A DNA stretch of 64,000 nucleotides, taken from the NCBI GenBank assembly GCA_002841375.1, contig PGZO01000001.1, forward strand, positions 124,001 to 188,000, read 5' to 3'. The stretch comes from Firmicutes bacterium HGW-Firmicutes-7. Lineage in GTDB: Bacteria; Bacillota; Clostridia; Lachnospirales; Vallitaleaceae. Both the position numbers and the translations under genes were made by a program. Below the pieces are notes generated by a model. The model did not search any database. It was not told where the DNA came from and worked only from the letters and a program-made list of their open reading frames with translations. Positions 52,203 to 60,530 of this stretch are shown in pieces (within the stretch, counting starts at the first letter, position 1; each line of letters opens with the position of its first letter).

Positions 52203-52265
52203 GTAAAAACGGGTGATATTGTTCGAATCAACGGAAGTATTGGACGCGTTGAGATTCTTAAATAG
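52203..52265 (+). pseudogene. short remnant resembling the end of a PEP-utilising swivel domain
   Basis: Twenty codons ending in a stop read VKTGDIVRINGSIGRVEILK, which fits the closing strands of the phosphohistidine swivel domain of PEP synthase-type enzymes (G-D-x-V-x-x-[ND]-G-x-x-G-x-V). There is no start codon and a stop lies a few codons upstream next to a dispersed AAGAAAGTC repeat, so only a 3' scrap survives. The resemblance is from memory and short. Confidence 0.35.
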
Positions 52266-52277
52266 GAAGGTATAGGT

Positions 52278-53366
52278 ATGAAAGATGAAAGGCTATCAGA
52301 TTCAATAAAAATAGTATTATTTAATAAAGAAGAAAAATATGTGAATGACTTTTTGGCGCTGCCAATGTCATTGTATTCTAAAGAAAATATCATGCAAAAT
52401 AAAGAAGAGGAACGAAGTCTACTTTTATCACAACACCCTTTAAGTAAATATTTTGTGCTATATAAAATGCTTGTATATGAGAAGGATCAAGTAGTAGCAC
52501 GGGGAATACTTACGCTATACCCAGAGGATGAGAATGGCTATTTTGGTTTCTTTGAGGCGAAAGAGGGTGATTATGCCACGATGCTTTTCACGTTGGCGGA
52601 GAAGATCTGTAGAGATAAGGAGATTAAAAAAATTATAGGACCTGTTAGTAGTAGTTTTTGGATTACATATCGACAAAAGACAAATCAATTTGGTTATCGG
52701 CCATATACTTCAGAACCTTATAATATGCCATATTATAAGGAACTATGGTTGAAAAACGGATTTGAAGTTGGCGGGAGATGGGTATCTAATTATTACGATA
52801 TTATACAAAAAGACGACCAGAATGAAAAATGCAATGCTCGTTTGAGTGCATTTTTAAAAAAGGGTTATGAAATTGTTAGTCCTAAGAAAAAAAATTTTGA
52901 AAAATGCATGAGTGAAATTTATGACTTAATTGTGGAGCTGTATTGTGACTTTCCTGTATTTAAGAAAATTGATAGAAAAGACTTTATGAAACTCTTTTCG
53001 AGCTTTCGTACTATAATAGATTTTTCAATGGTGAAAATGGCATATTATAATGGGGAAGCAGTAGGATTTTTTATTGGGATTCCGAATTATTCAAATTCCT
53101 TATATGGAAAAATTACATTACAGATGCTCATTGAAATATTCATAAAAAGAAGGCGTAGCGATGTCTACATTATGCTTTATATGGGCGTAAAAAAAGAGCA
53201 CTTAAGCTTGGGAAATGCCATAACCCAAACTATTATTGAGCGCTTAAAGAAGAAAAAAGCATTTTGTTATGGTGCTTTAATAAAAGAGGGTAAGGTAACA
53301 GAACATTACGTTGAAGATAAGATTAAAGAGCAATATGAGTATTTGCTTTATGAAAAAATGGTTTAA
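52278..53366 (+). CDS. GNAT-like acetyltransferase-fold protein
   Basis: A 362-residue soluble protein. The arrangement looks like two acyltransferase-like halves: an N-terminal part with KYFVLYKMLVYEKDQVVARGIL, GYFGFFEAKEG and IIGPVSSSFW, and a C-terminal part with VKMAYYNGEAVGFFIGIPNY and YMGVKKEHLSLGNAITQTI, where GNAT enzymes hold the acetyl-CoA-binding strand and helix. Substrate unknown. Start ATG has GGAAGG upstream. It ends just before a perfect 29-bp hairpin shared with the convergent sugar isomerase gene. Confidence 0.65.
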   Translation: MKDERLSDSIKIVLFNKEEKYVNDFLALPMSLYSKENIMQNKEEERSLLLSQHPLSKYFVLYKMLVYEKDQVVARGILTLYPEDENGYFGFFEAKEGDYATMLFTLAEKICRDKEIKKIIGPVSSSFWITYRQKTNQFGYRPYTSEPYNMPYYKELWLKNGFEVGGRWVSNYYDIIQKDDQNEKCNARLSAFLKKGYEIVSPKKKNFEKCMSEIYDLIVELYCDFPVFKKIDRKDFMKLFSSFRTIIDFSMVKMAYYNGEAVGFFIGIPNYSNSLYGKITLQMLIEIFIKRRRSDVYIMLYMGVKKEHLSLGNAITQTIIERLKKKKAFCYGALIKEGKVTEHYVEDKIKEQYEYLLYEKMV

Positions 53367-53367
53367 A

Positions 53368-53429
53368 AGAAAGGGGACAGGCACTTTTGTCCTGCCCTCT
53401 GGCAGGACAAAAGTGCCTGTCCCCTTTCT
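53368..53429. repeat. perfect REP-type hairpin, bidirectional terminator
   Basis: 29-bp perfect stem (53368-53396 with 53401-53429) and a CTCT loop; arms begin AGAAAGGGGACAGGCAC. It separates two convergent genes with 1 and 4 bases to spare. Confidence 0.88.
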
Positions 53430-53433
53430 CTTG

Positions 53434-54345
53434 TTACATGAATTGATTCATATGTCTATAGCTAAGAGCAATTGCATCGGCAACACTTTCGAAGGAACCT
53501 TCAAAGGCTTTGTCTTCCACTTCAACACAAGCAGCGCCGGTATAGTTAATATCGTAAAGAGCAGAAGTAAATGAACCCCAATCGATGCCACCAAGGCCAG
53601 GGATTTTGGGGGACATATAGTTGAGTGGCGCTGTGAAGATACCGTATTCATTAATCTTTTCGGGATAGACCTTTATGTCCTTTAAGTGAACGTGTTTAAT
53701 TTTATCTTTAAAAGAATATATTGGTTCAATATAATCCATTCTTTGAAGATGAAGATGGGAAGGATCATAAGCCAACCCAAAATACTCACTATCAAAGATT
53801 CGAAACATTTCACGCCAAACGTAGGGGGAAGAAGCAAGATTTAATCCTCCGGGCCACTCGTCATTCGTAAAATACATTGGACAATTTTCTATGCCGATCC
53901 ATACCTTTTCGGCTTCGGCTAATTGGATAATTGGTTTCCAAATTGTTTTAAAGATTTCTAAATTTTCTTCTATTGTCTTGTTTTTATCTTTTCCAATAAA
54001 TGTGCATACCTTATAAATGCCGAGTTTGGCAGCGGCTTTTATTACAAGCTTTAAATGATCAATAACCATTTTTTGACTATCAAGATTAGGATCTAGTGGA
54101 TTAGGATAATACCCTAAAGCCGCAATTTCGATATTTTTTTTTGCACAATATTGGTTAATATGGACGATTTTATCATTGTCCAATTGTGCTACATCGATAT
54201 GGGTCACGCCAGCATACCGACGATTCGCTTTTCCAACTGGCCAGCATACAAGCTCAACAGCTTTATAGCCTAACTTACTTGCATGATCAATCACTTCTTC
54301 AAAAGTAGAATTGGCTAGTATTGCACTATGTAATCCAAGCTTCAT
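53434..54345 (-). CDS. sugar phosphate isomerase/epimerase (AP endonuclease 2-like TIM barrel)
   Basis: A 303-residue TIM-barrel protein of the xylose isomerase-like family. Features: MKLGLHSAI at strand 1, a metal-binding IGIENCP Glu (about residue 152), AYDPSHLHLQ (Asp/His), IKHVHLKDIK and CVEVEDKAFEG with the closing Glu. These give the usual divalent-metal site of ketose isomerases/epimerases. AAGGAGG precedes the ATG. It is the second gene of a two-gene unit with a Gfo/Idh/MocA dehydrogenase, a pairing seen in inositol, ketosugar and glucoside catabolism. The substrate is not decided. Confidence 0.87.
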   Translation of the reverse strand: MKLGLHSAILANSTFEEVIDHASKLGYKAVELVCWPVGKANRRYAGVTHIDVAQLDNDKIVHINQYCAKKNIEIAALGYYPNPLDPNLDSQKMVIDHLKLVIKAAAKLGIYKVCTFIGKDKNKTIEENLEIFKTIWKPIIQLAEAEKVWIGIENCPMYFTNDEWPGGLNLASSPYVWREMFRIFDSEYFGLAYDPSHLHLQRMDYIEPIYSFKDKIKHVHLKDIKVYPEKINEYGIFTAPLNYMSPKIPGLGGIDWGSFTSALYDINYTGAACVEVEDKAFEGSFESVADAIALSYRHMNQFM

Positions 54346-54375
54346 TTTAGTTCCTCCTTATTTGTGCCTTTCATA

Positions 54376-55509
54376 TTATAATTTAATCCAACAACCCTTT
54401 TTGGCGCTTTCAAACAATTTTTCGGCTAAAAGCATTTCATGATAGCCATCTTCAAAGGTTGCATATTCTATCGTTGCTTCAGAATCTATTATAGACTGAT
54501 ATACTTGATTAAAGCAATGTTTAAAGGCATCTGCAAAGCCTTCGGTGTGTCCGCTCGGATAACTGACCAGTTTTTTAGAGTTCGTATGTATTAATGCTAA
54601 ATCTTTTGTTAAAACTTGATTTGGCTGGTCTCTGTGTCCGATGATAACGTTGCTTAAATCATCAGAGTCTAATTCTAGGGACATCGTTGAACCGGCTATT
54701 AATAACGATAACTTATTTTTTTTGCCTGCAAAAGCCTGAGAGATCGTGGCACTTCCTACGGCCCCATTTTCGAATCGAAGCAAAATGCTTGCGAAATCCT
54801 CTGTATCAATAGGAACTTCCTCATATTCAGTAGTATCTTCAGATTTTGAAAAAGTTGTAACATTTTCCACAGGCTTTTTACGTGATTTATGGAAGGTCGT
54901 AAATTCAGCAAAAACTTCTACTATTTTTAGGCCAGATACATATTCAGCAAGATCCATCCAATGCGCGCCAATATCGGATACGACTCTGGTTTTTCCGGAT
55001 TGAGACGAAACCAATCTCCAATTAAAATCCGTTGGATAGAGAAGCCAATCCTGAAGATAGCCGCCATGAATAGAAAAAATCTTTCCGATCGTGCCATCCT
55101 TAATGGTCTCCTTCATGTGATGAGCCATTGGATAAAATCGATTATGATAATTAACAGCATGGATTAATTTTTTCTCTTTTGCAAGGGAGACTAAAGCTTT
55201 TGCTTCTTCTAGCGTAGTAGTCATAGGTTTTTCACATAGTACATGAATATTTCTATTTAATGCATACGCTGCTATTTCAAAGTGGGTATGATTAGGCGTA
55301 CATATATGAATGATATCTGGCTTTGAAATGTTAATCATTTCTTTATAGGAGGAGAATGCGCTAGGTATATTATATTTCTCTGCTTTTTTTTCTGCGTCAT
55401 ATTCATCTACTAAAGCGATAATCTCCACATATCCCAGTCGTCTTAATGCCTCTATATGAACGGCCCCAACAAAACCAATACCAATTATAGCTGCCTTTAT
55501 TTGTTTCAT
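54376..55509 (-). CDS. Gfo/Idh/MocA-family NAD(P)-dependent dehydrogenase
   Basis: A 377-residue oxidoreductase. N-terminal Rossmann fold AAIIGIGFVGAVHIEALRRL, the conserved HVLCEKPM with catalytic Lys (about residue 95), then an alpha/beta substrate domain with NYHNRFYPMAHHMKE and DIGAHWMDLAEYVSG (His near residue 180). Enzymes of the family oxidise or epimerise sugars and cyclitols. GGAGGT lies 5 bases before the ATG. It is first in its unit, with promoter TTGATT-17-TATAAT and a LacI-type operator between promoter and gene. Confidence 0.92.
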   Translation of the reverse strand: MKQIKAAIIGIGFVGAVHIEALRRLGYVEIIALVDEYDAEKKAEKYNIPSAFSSYKEMINISKPDIIHICTPNHTHFEIAAYALNRNIHVLCEKPMTTTLEEAKALVSLAKEKKLIHAVNYHNRFYPMAHHMKETIKDGTIGKIFSIHGGYLQDWLLYPTDFNWRLVSSQSGKTRVVSDIGAHWMDLAEYVSGLKIVEVFAEFTTFHKSRKKPVENVTTFSKSEDTTEYEEVPIDTEDFASILLRFENGAVGSATISQAFAGKKNKLSLLIAGSTMSLELDSDDLSNVIIGHRDQPNQVLTKDLALIHTNSKKLVSYPSGHTEGFADAFKHCFNQVYQSIIDSEATIEYATFEDGYHEMLLAEKLFESAKKGCWIKL

Positions 55510-55530
55510 AGTTCACCTCCTAGATTATTA

Positions 55531-55588
55531 TGTAAACGATTACAAATTGACTTGGCTCTATTATAAGGCTAATACACATAAAAATCAA
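55531..55588 (-). promoter_or_regulatory. promoter and LacI operator of the dehydrogenase/isomerase unit
   Basis: Minus-strand TTGATT (55583-55588), 17 bases, TATAAT (55560-55565), then the 14-bp operator TGTAAACGATTACA (55531-55544) just downstream of the start site, identical to the one before the divergent lacI gene. Confidence 0.85.
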
Positions 55589-55626
55589 CAAAAAAATTCA
55601 ATAATAGTAAAATATGTAATTCAATA

Positions 55627-55674
55627 TTGACAAACTGAGCGGAAAACAATATAATGTAAATGTAAACGATTACA
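55627..55674 (+). promoter_or_regulatory. promoter and LacI operator of the lacI/ABC operon
   Basis: TTGACA (55627-55632), 17 bases, TATAAT (55650-55655), both at consensus, then TGTAAACGATTACA (55661-55674). The operator placement predicts tight repression and autoregulation. Confidence 0.9.
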
Positions 55675-55692
55675 TTGACTGGAGAAAAACGA

Positions 55693-56688
55693 ATGACAAT
55701 TAAAGATGTAGCAAAAGTTGCAGGTGTATCCATAGCAACCGTATCAAGGGTTATCAATAAAGATACAAGCGTTTCGCCAGTAACGACTAAAAAAGTAAAA
55801 AAAGCCATAAAGGAAATTAACTATATTCCCAATACTGTAGGAAGAAATTTAAGAAAATCAAAAAGTGAAATGATTTTGGTTATGTTACCTACATTATCCA
55901 ACCCCTTTTATTCTAAAATATTAAAGGGAATTGAAGAAAGGGCCACAGAGCAAGGATATGGTGTGTTAATAAGTGTGACCCATCATGATGTGAAAGTGGA
56001 AAGAAAGTACTTAAAAATGTTGACTACGAAGCAAGTAGATGGCGCAATATCCTTATTTTCAAAGTTAAGTTTACAGGAAATAAATGATCTTGCTTCGAAC
56101 TATCCGTTTGTACAATGTTGTGAGTATACGGAAGATGCGAAATTATCTTATGTGATGATTGACAACCAAAATGCTGCCTATGAAGCAACCCAGTATTTTA
56201 TAAAAAAAGGTCATCAATGTATCGGTATGATTAGCGGTTCCTTTTATGCTAGTTCAGAAAAACTCAGAGAACAAGGATATAAGAATGCGCTTATAGAAGC
56301 CGGAATAGATTATGATCCTACATATATTATGAAAAGTAATTACAAGCCAGAAAGTGCTATGGAAATATGCCAGACATTATTGCAACTAGACCCAGCTCCG
56401 ACTGCGCTAATCGCAGTATCGGATACACTAGCTATTGGTGCGATAAAATATTTGAAAAGTATTGGAATGGAAGCAGGAGTTGATATAGAAATCATTGGAT
56501 TTGACAACGCCTCCATAGCTAGCTTATATGAACCGAGTATTTCCACTGTTGCACAACCAAGATATGATCTCGGGACAACATCCGTAGAACTAGTGATAGA
56601 AAAGATTAATAATCTTCATAGCGTTAACAAAAAAATCATTCTTCCGCATGAGATTCTTTTTAGAGAATCTACAACGAGCAAGAAGTAA
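55693..56688 (+). CDS. LacI-family repressor of the sugar locus
   Basis: A 331-residue LacI/GalR regulator: IKDVAKVAGVSIATVSRVIN helix-turn-helix, hinge near NTVGRNLRKS, effector domain from MILVMLPTLSNPFYS on. ATG 55693 has GGAGA 8 bases upstream; a TTG at 55675 would overlap the operator side of the leader and lacks a ribosome site. It lies between two identical operators and upstream of the ribose-type ABC transporter, so it very likely controls both divergent units in response to the imported sugar or a derivative. Confidence 0.93.
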   Translation: MTIKDVAKVAGVSIATVSRVINKDTSVSPVTTKKVKKAIKEINYIPNTVGRNLRKSKSEMILVMLPTLSNPFYSKILKGIEERATEQGYGVLISVTHHDVKVERKYLKMLTTKQVDGAISLFSKLSLQEINDLASNYPFVQCCEYTEDAKLSYVMIDNQNAAYEATQYFIKKGHQCIGMISGSFYASSEKLREQGYKNALIEAGIDYDPTYIMKSNYKPESAMEICQTLLQLDPAPTALIAVSDTLAIGAIKYLKSIGMEAGVDIEIIGFDNASIASLYEPSISTVAQPRYDLGTTSVELVIEKINNLHSVNKKIILPHEILFRESTTSKK

Positions 56689-56700
56689 ATTTTGGTTACT

Positions 56701-56717
56701 AGAGCAAAAGCTCTTTT
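56701..56717 (+). terminator. small hairpin between lacI and the binding-protein gene
   Basis: AGAGC-AAAA-GCTCT followed by TTT; weak, could attenuate rather than end transcription. Confidence 0.4.
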
Positions 56718-56751
56718 AATAATAACTTATTAAGATATTTGGAGGGAAAAG

Positions 56752-57813
56752 ATGAAAAAATTATTTGCTTTATTATTAACGTTAACAATGGTATTGTCCA
56801 TCGCAGGATGTTCAACTGTTGAAGAAACAGGAGGGGCAGTGGATGACACAAATTCAGAAGCACCAGAAGGGCCGGTAGAAACTGTGAAAACGCTAGGGGT
56901 AGTAATGCCAAATGCTACCCATGGATTTTTGGGAGAAAGCATAAAGCACGCAGAAGCGGCTACAAAAGTATTTGCGGAACAATATGGGTTTGAGTATAAA
57001 TTCTTAACTTCCGCAGAAGCATCTGAGCAAAATAATCAATTAGATACTTTAATTAACGAAAAAGTAGACTGTATTGTACTTTGGCCACATAATGGTGACG
57101 AGCTTAGATCAGGCGCACAAAAAGTAACTGAAGCAGGAATTCCACTAATTGTTTACGATCGTTTGATTACTGGATTTACACCAACAGCGGAAGTTATGGG
57201 CGATAATGTAACGATAGGACAAGAAACTGGAAAATATTTAAATGAGTATTTTAAAGATCAATTGGCAACAGGAGAAGTACATATTCTTGAGTTTAAAGGC
57301 GATAATTCAACGGTACCTCAACAACGTTCTGATGGGTTCGCAGAAACAGCAGATGAGAAGATCGTAGTGGTTCAACAATTTAGCACAGATTGGCAAAGAG
57401 CGAAAGCTCAAGAGCAAATGGAAACATTCTTAAATACAAGTAGTACAGATGATGTTGAAAAAATACAAGCAGTATTTACCCATGATGATGAAGTAGTTCT
57501 TGGTGTATTAGATGCAATTATCGCTTACAAAGGAAATGCAAAACTAAACATTAAACTTTTAACAGGTGTTGGGGGAAGACGTGAAAACTTAGATACGTTT
57601 AAACCTTACAAAGACGATTATGCTTTAGATCAAGTTACGTATTTGTTTTCACCAACGATGGTACGTGATGCTGTAGAATATGGTGCAAAAATCCTTAACG
57701 GAGAAAGTGTTTCAGGATTAATTTTAATTGATACATTAGAAATTGATTTAAGTAACGAGCAAGAATTTAGAAATTCAGATATTTACAAAATCCGTTACGA
57801 TAGTGGTATTTAG
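56752..57813 (+). CDS. sugar ABC transporter substrate-binding lipoprotein (ribose/galactose type)
   Basis: A 353-residue extracellular lipoprotein: signal peptide with lipobox SIAGC (Cys at residue 20), an acidic Gly/Pro linker, then a type I periplasmic-binding fold (TLGVVMPNATHGFLGESIKHAEAA, VDCIVLWPHNGDEL, AVFTHDDEVVLGVLDAI). These are hallmarks of RbsB/MglB/XylF relatives that bind monosaccharides. GGAGGG is 8 bases before the ATG. A 16-bp hairpin separates it from the ATPase gene, which would let the binding protein be made in excess. Confidence 0.92.
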   Translation: MKKLFALLLTLTMVLSIAGCSTVEETGGAVDDTNSEAPEGPVETVKTLGVVMPNATHGFLGESIKHAEAATKVFAEQYGFEYKFLTSAEASEQNNQLDTLINEKVDCIVLWPHNGDELRSGAQKVTEAGIPLIVYDRLITGFTPTAEVMGDNVTIGQETGKYLNEYFKDQLATGEVHILEFKGDNSTVPQQRSDGFAETADEKIVVVQQFSTDWQRAKAQEQMETFLNTSSTDDVEKIQAVFTHDDEVVLGVLDAIIAYKGNAKLNIKLLTGVGGRRENLDTFKPYKDDYALDQVTYLFSPTMVRDAVEYGAKILNGESVSGLILIDTLEIDLSNEQEFRNSDIYKIRYDSGI

Positions 57814-57854
57814 GCTAACAAACACGGAAGTTTTGTATCATTGATTTCATACCA

Positions 57855-57893
57855 TAGTATTCCGGTCAAACCCCGAATTTGACCGGAATACTA
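57855..57893 (+). promoter_or_regulatory. intercistronic hairpin between binding protein and ATPase genes
   Basis: Perfect 16-bp stem TAGTATTCCGGTCAAA / TTTGACCGGAATACTA with a 7-base loop and no T-run. Likely mRNA stabiliser or partial terminator that raises binding-protein output. Confidence 0.75.
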
Positions 57894-57919
57894 ATTCTTA
57901 CTAAAGTGGGGGTGTTAAG

Positions 57920-59416
57920 ATGTTCTTAAGAATGGAAAATATAGTAAAAGATTTCGGTGTAGTAAAAGCGCTAGACGGTGTATCTCTTACTGTAGGTGAG
58001 TCCGAAATACATGGACTATTAGGCGAAAATGGTGCAGGGAAATCTACACTAATGAATATTTTAGCTGGAATATTTCCACCAACCTCCGGTGAAATATATA
58101 TTAATGGAATAAAACAGGAGAATATTACTTCAAAAAAATCCACTGAAGCAGGAATTCGTTTTATACATCAAGAATTAAATACAATAAACGATTTAACGGT
58201 CTATGAGAATTTATTTATTGGTGAAGAAATACTTAATAAGTACCATTTATTAGATAAAAAGGCTATGATTCAAAAGGCTAAAGAGGTATTTATAAGAATG
58301 AATATTGATATAGACCCTCAAGAAATCATGGTTAATCTTGATACATCAAGAAAGCAATTGGTCGAAATTGGAAAAGCTTTATTATTTGAGTCTAAATTAA
58401 TTATTATGGATGAGCCAACTACGGCGTTGACCAATAAAGAAATAGATAATCTTTTTACGATCATGAAAGCGCTTAAAAAAGAGGGTGTCAGCATTATATA
58501 TATTTCTCATAAAATGCCAGAACTATTTGAAATCTGCAATAAATACACAGTTCTGAGAGATGGGAAATTTATCGAAACAGGGGATTTTAAAAATATAGAT
58601 GAGAAAAAAGCAACAGAACTATTGGTCGGAAGAAGTATTGTGGAGGAAACAATTAAAGAAGAACATAAAAAAGGAGAGGTTATATTTGAAGTAAGAAATT
58701 TATCATGTAGCCCTCATTTTGAAAATATAACCTTTCAATTAAGAGCGGGAGAGGTGCTAGCTGTTACAGGACTGCATGGTGACGGAAGAGGGGAATTGGC
58801 AGAAGCACTTTTTGGATCAAGACTTTTGACTGAGGGTGAAATTTTAATGAATCAAAAACCTGTAAATTTAAAGAAAATAAAAAAAGTTATGCAAGCTGGA
58901 ATTGGTATGGTGCCGAGAAATAGAAAGGAAAGATCAATTATAAAGGACTTAAGTATTCGTGATAACCTTTCCATTGCTCACTTTGTTTGTAATCATAAGC
59001 AACTTTTTATTAATAGGAAAGAAGAAATTGAGCGATTTGAAAAAAATCAAAAAGTTACAAGGATTAAGGTTGGCAGTTGTGAAGATTACATAACGTCACT
59101 AAGTGGTGGAAATCAGCAGAAGGTCATAATATCAAGGTGGTTGGAAATGAATTCAAGTGTATATATTCTTGATAATCCGACACAAGGTATTGACGTTGGC
59201 GCAAAATTCGAAATTTATAAGATGATTCATGAATTAGCAAAGGCTGGAAAAAGTATCATTGTATTTAGTGCAGAATTCCCGGAAATATATAAAATAGCAG
59301 ATCGATGTCTTATTATGTATAAGGGAAAAGTTAATGCAGAATTGACAAAAGATGAACTTAGTGAGGTAAAAGCTATGTATTATGCCACAGGATCTAATAT
59401 GGAGGAGCTAAAATGA
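57920..59416 (+). CDS. sugar ABC transporter ATPase, duplicated NBD (RbsA/MglA type)
   Basis: A 498-residue fused ATPase. NBD1: Walker A GENGAGKS (about residue 35), Walker B IIMDEPTTAL, with the degenerate signature DTSRKQLVEIGKAL. NBD2: altered P-loop GLHGDGRGELAEALFG, intact signature LSGGNQQKV and a Walker B reading ILDNPTQGIDVGAK, where Asn takes the place of the usual catalytic Glu. One degenerate and one intact half is usual in this family. The start codon has GGGGGTG 7 bases upstream. The stop overlaps the permease start (ATGA). Confidence 0.94.
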   Translation: MFLRMENIVKDFGVVKALDGVSLTVGESEIHGLLGENGAGKSTLMNILAGIFPPTSGEIYINGIKQENITSKKSTEAGIRFIHQELNTINDLTVYENLFIGEEILNKYHLLDKKAMIQKAKEVFIRMNIDIDPQEIMVNLDTSRKQLVEIGKALLFESKLIIMDEPTTALTNKEIDNLFTIMKALKKEGVSIIYISHKMPELFEICNKYTVLRDGKFIETGDFKNIDEKKATELLVGRSIVEETIKEEHKKGEVIFEVRNLSCSPHFENITFQLRAGEVLAVTGLHGDGRGELAEALFGSRLLTEGEILMNQKPVNLKKIKKVMQAGIGMVPRNRKERSIIKDLSIRDNLSIAHFVCNHKQLFINRKEEIERFEKNQKVTRIKVGSCEDYITSLSGGNQQKVIISRWLEMNSSVYILDNPTQGIDVGAKFEIYKMIHELAKAGKSIIVFSAEFPEIYKIADRCLIMYKGKVNAELTKDELSEVKAMYYATGSNMEELK

Positions 59417-60387
59417 ACACAGAGACAACATTTCAAGCAAATGCACGAAGTAAATTTAAAAAATTCTATGCTCAGCATACATATGTTTTTTCCTTTATCG
59501 GTCTGATAATAATTGCAGCAGTTATTAATAAAAACTTTTTAACTTATGCAAATTTATCTACTTTGATGCTACAATCAGCCATTAAAGGTGTAATAGCGTT
59601 GGGGATGACCCTTATAATTATATCAGGACAAATTGATTTATCGGTAGGATCAATAACAGCACTTGTAGCAGGATTAGGTGTAGTTGTACTAAACACAACG
59701 GGAAGTATCTTTTTGATGCTTATCTTTTGTATAATCTTTGGTGCAATATTAGGATTAATTAACGGACTCTTGGTTACAAAAGGAAGAATAGCAGCCTTTA
59801 TTGTAACGCTGGCAACGTTAAGTGCCTACCGATCCATTATTGTTCAACTAGGCCAAGGGGGACCGTTTAATGTAGGTGAAAACGTTTATAAAAGCTTTCG
59901 TTTAATTGCAGCAGGAACGTTCCTGAAAATTCCTAATCTTGCAATAATATTCGTAATCATTACGATTATCATTGCATTAATTATGGATAAGACTAAATTT
60001 GGACGATACGTTTATGCCGTAGGTTCAAATGAAAATGCTGCGAGATTATCAGGAGTCAATGTAAACAAAATAAAAACCATGTGTTTTGCAATCACTGGAT
60101 TATTAACAGGCATCTCCGCTTTTTTACTTTCATCTAGACTAACTTCAATTACAGCACCGAATGCTGGCGTGTCCTTTGAATTAGATGCCATAGCAGCAGT
60201 TGCTATTGGGGGCACTTCTATGAATGGCGGTAGAGGGAGAATCGTTGGCACCTTCCTCGGTATTATTATGCTCCAAATGATTGAAGGTATTTTAATAGCA
60301 GCAAAAATCCCCCCGTTTCTTACAGGACTCGTTAAGGGAATCATCATTATTTTAGCTGTTCTTCTACAAAGCAAAAAAGAAAGATAA
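59413..60387 (+). CDS. sugar ABC transporter permease (RbsC type)
   Basis: A 324-residue permease of the branched-chain/ribose type with about 8-10 membrane spans. Family markers: GMTLIIISGQIDLSVGSITAL after the second span, KTKFGRYVYAVGSNENAARLSGV in the cytoplasmic loop and AIGGTSMNGGRGRIVGTFLG near the end. It overlaps the ATPase gene by 4 bases. With the binding lipoprotein and ATPase it completes one high-affinity sugar importer. A REP palindrome lies after the stop. Confidence 0.94.
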   Translation: MNTETTFQANARSKFKKFYAQHTYVFSFIGLIIIAAVINKNFLTYANLSTLMLQSAIKGVIALGMTLIIISGQIDLSVGSITALVAGLGVVVLNTTGSIFLMLIFCIIFGAILGLINGLLVTKGRIAAFIVTLATLSAYRSIIVQLGQGGPFNVGENVYKSFRLIAAGTFLKIPNLAIIFVIITIIIALIMDKTKFGRYVYAVGSNENAARLSGVNVNKIKTMCFAITGLLTGISAFLLSSRLTSITAPNAGVSFELDAIAAVAIGGTSMNGGRGRIVGTFLGIIMLQMIEGILIAAKIPPFLTGLVKGIIIILAVLLQSKKER

Positions 60388-60403
60388 TCTTTTCACCCAC
60401 ACA

Positions 60404-60430
60404 GGACAAAGGGGACAGTCCCCTTTGTCC
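60404..60430. repeat. REP-type palindrome
   Basis: Perfect palindrome GGACAAAGGGGAC-A-GTCCCCTTTGTCC, followed by T-rich TTTCTCTTTGTCCTTTTTG; probably ends the ABC operon transcript. Confidence 0.85.
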
Positions 60431-60530
60431 TTTCTCTTTGTCCTTTTTGTCTAATTATTTGAATAAAGTCAAGCTATTTATTAAAAGTCTCTGTCCCTTT
60501 TATCTGCTGAAGATGTGGGGAGGGGTGCTT

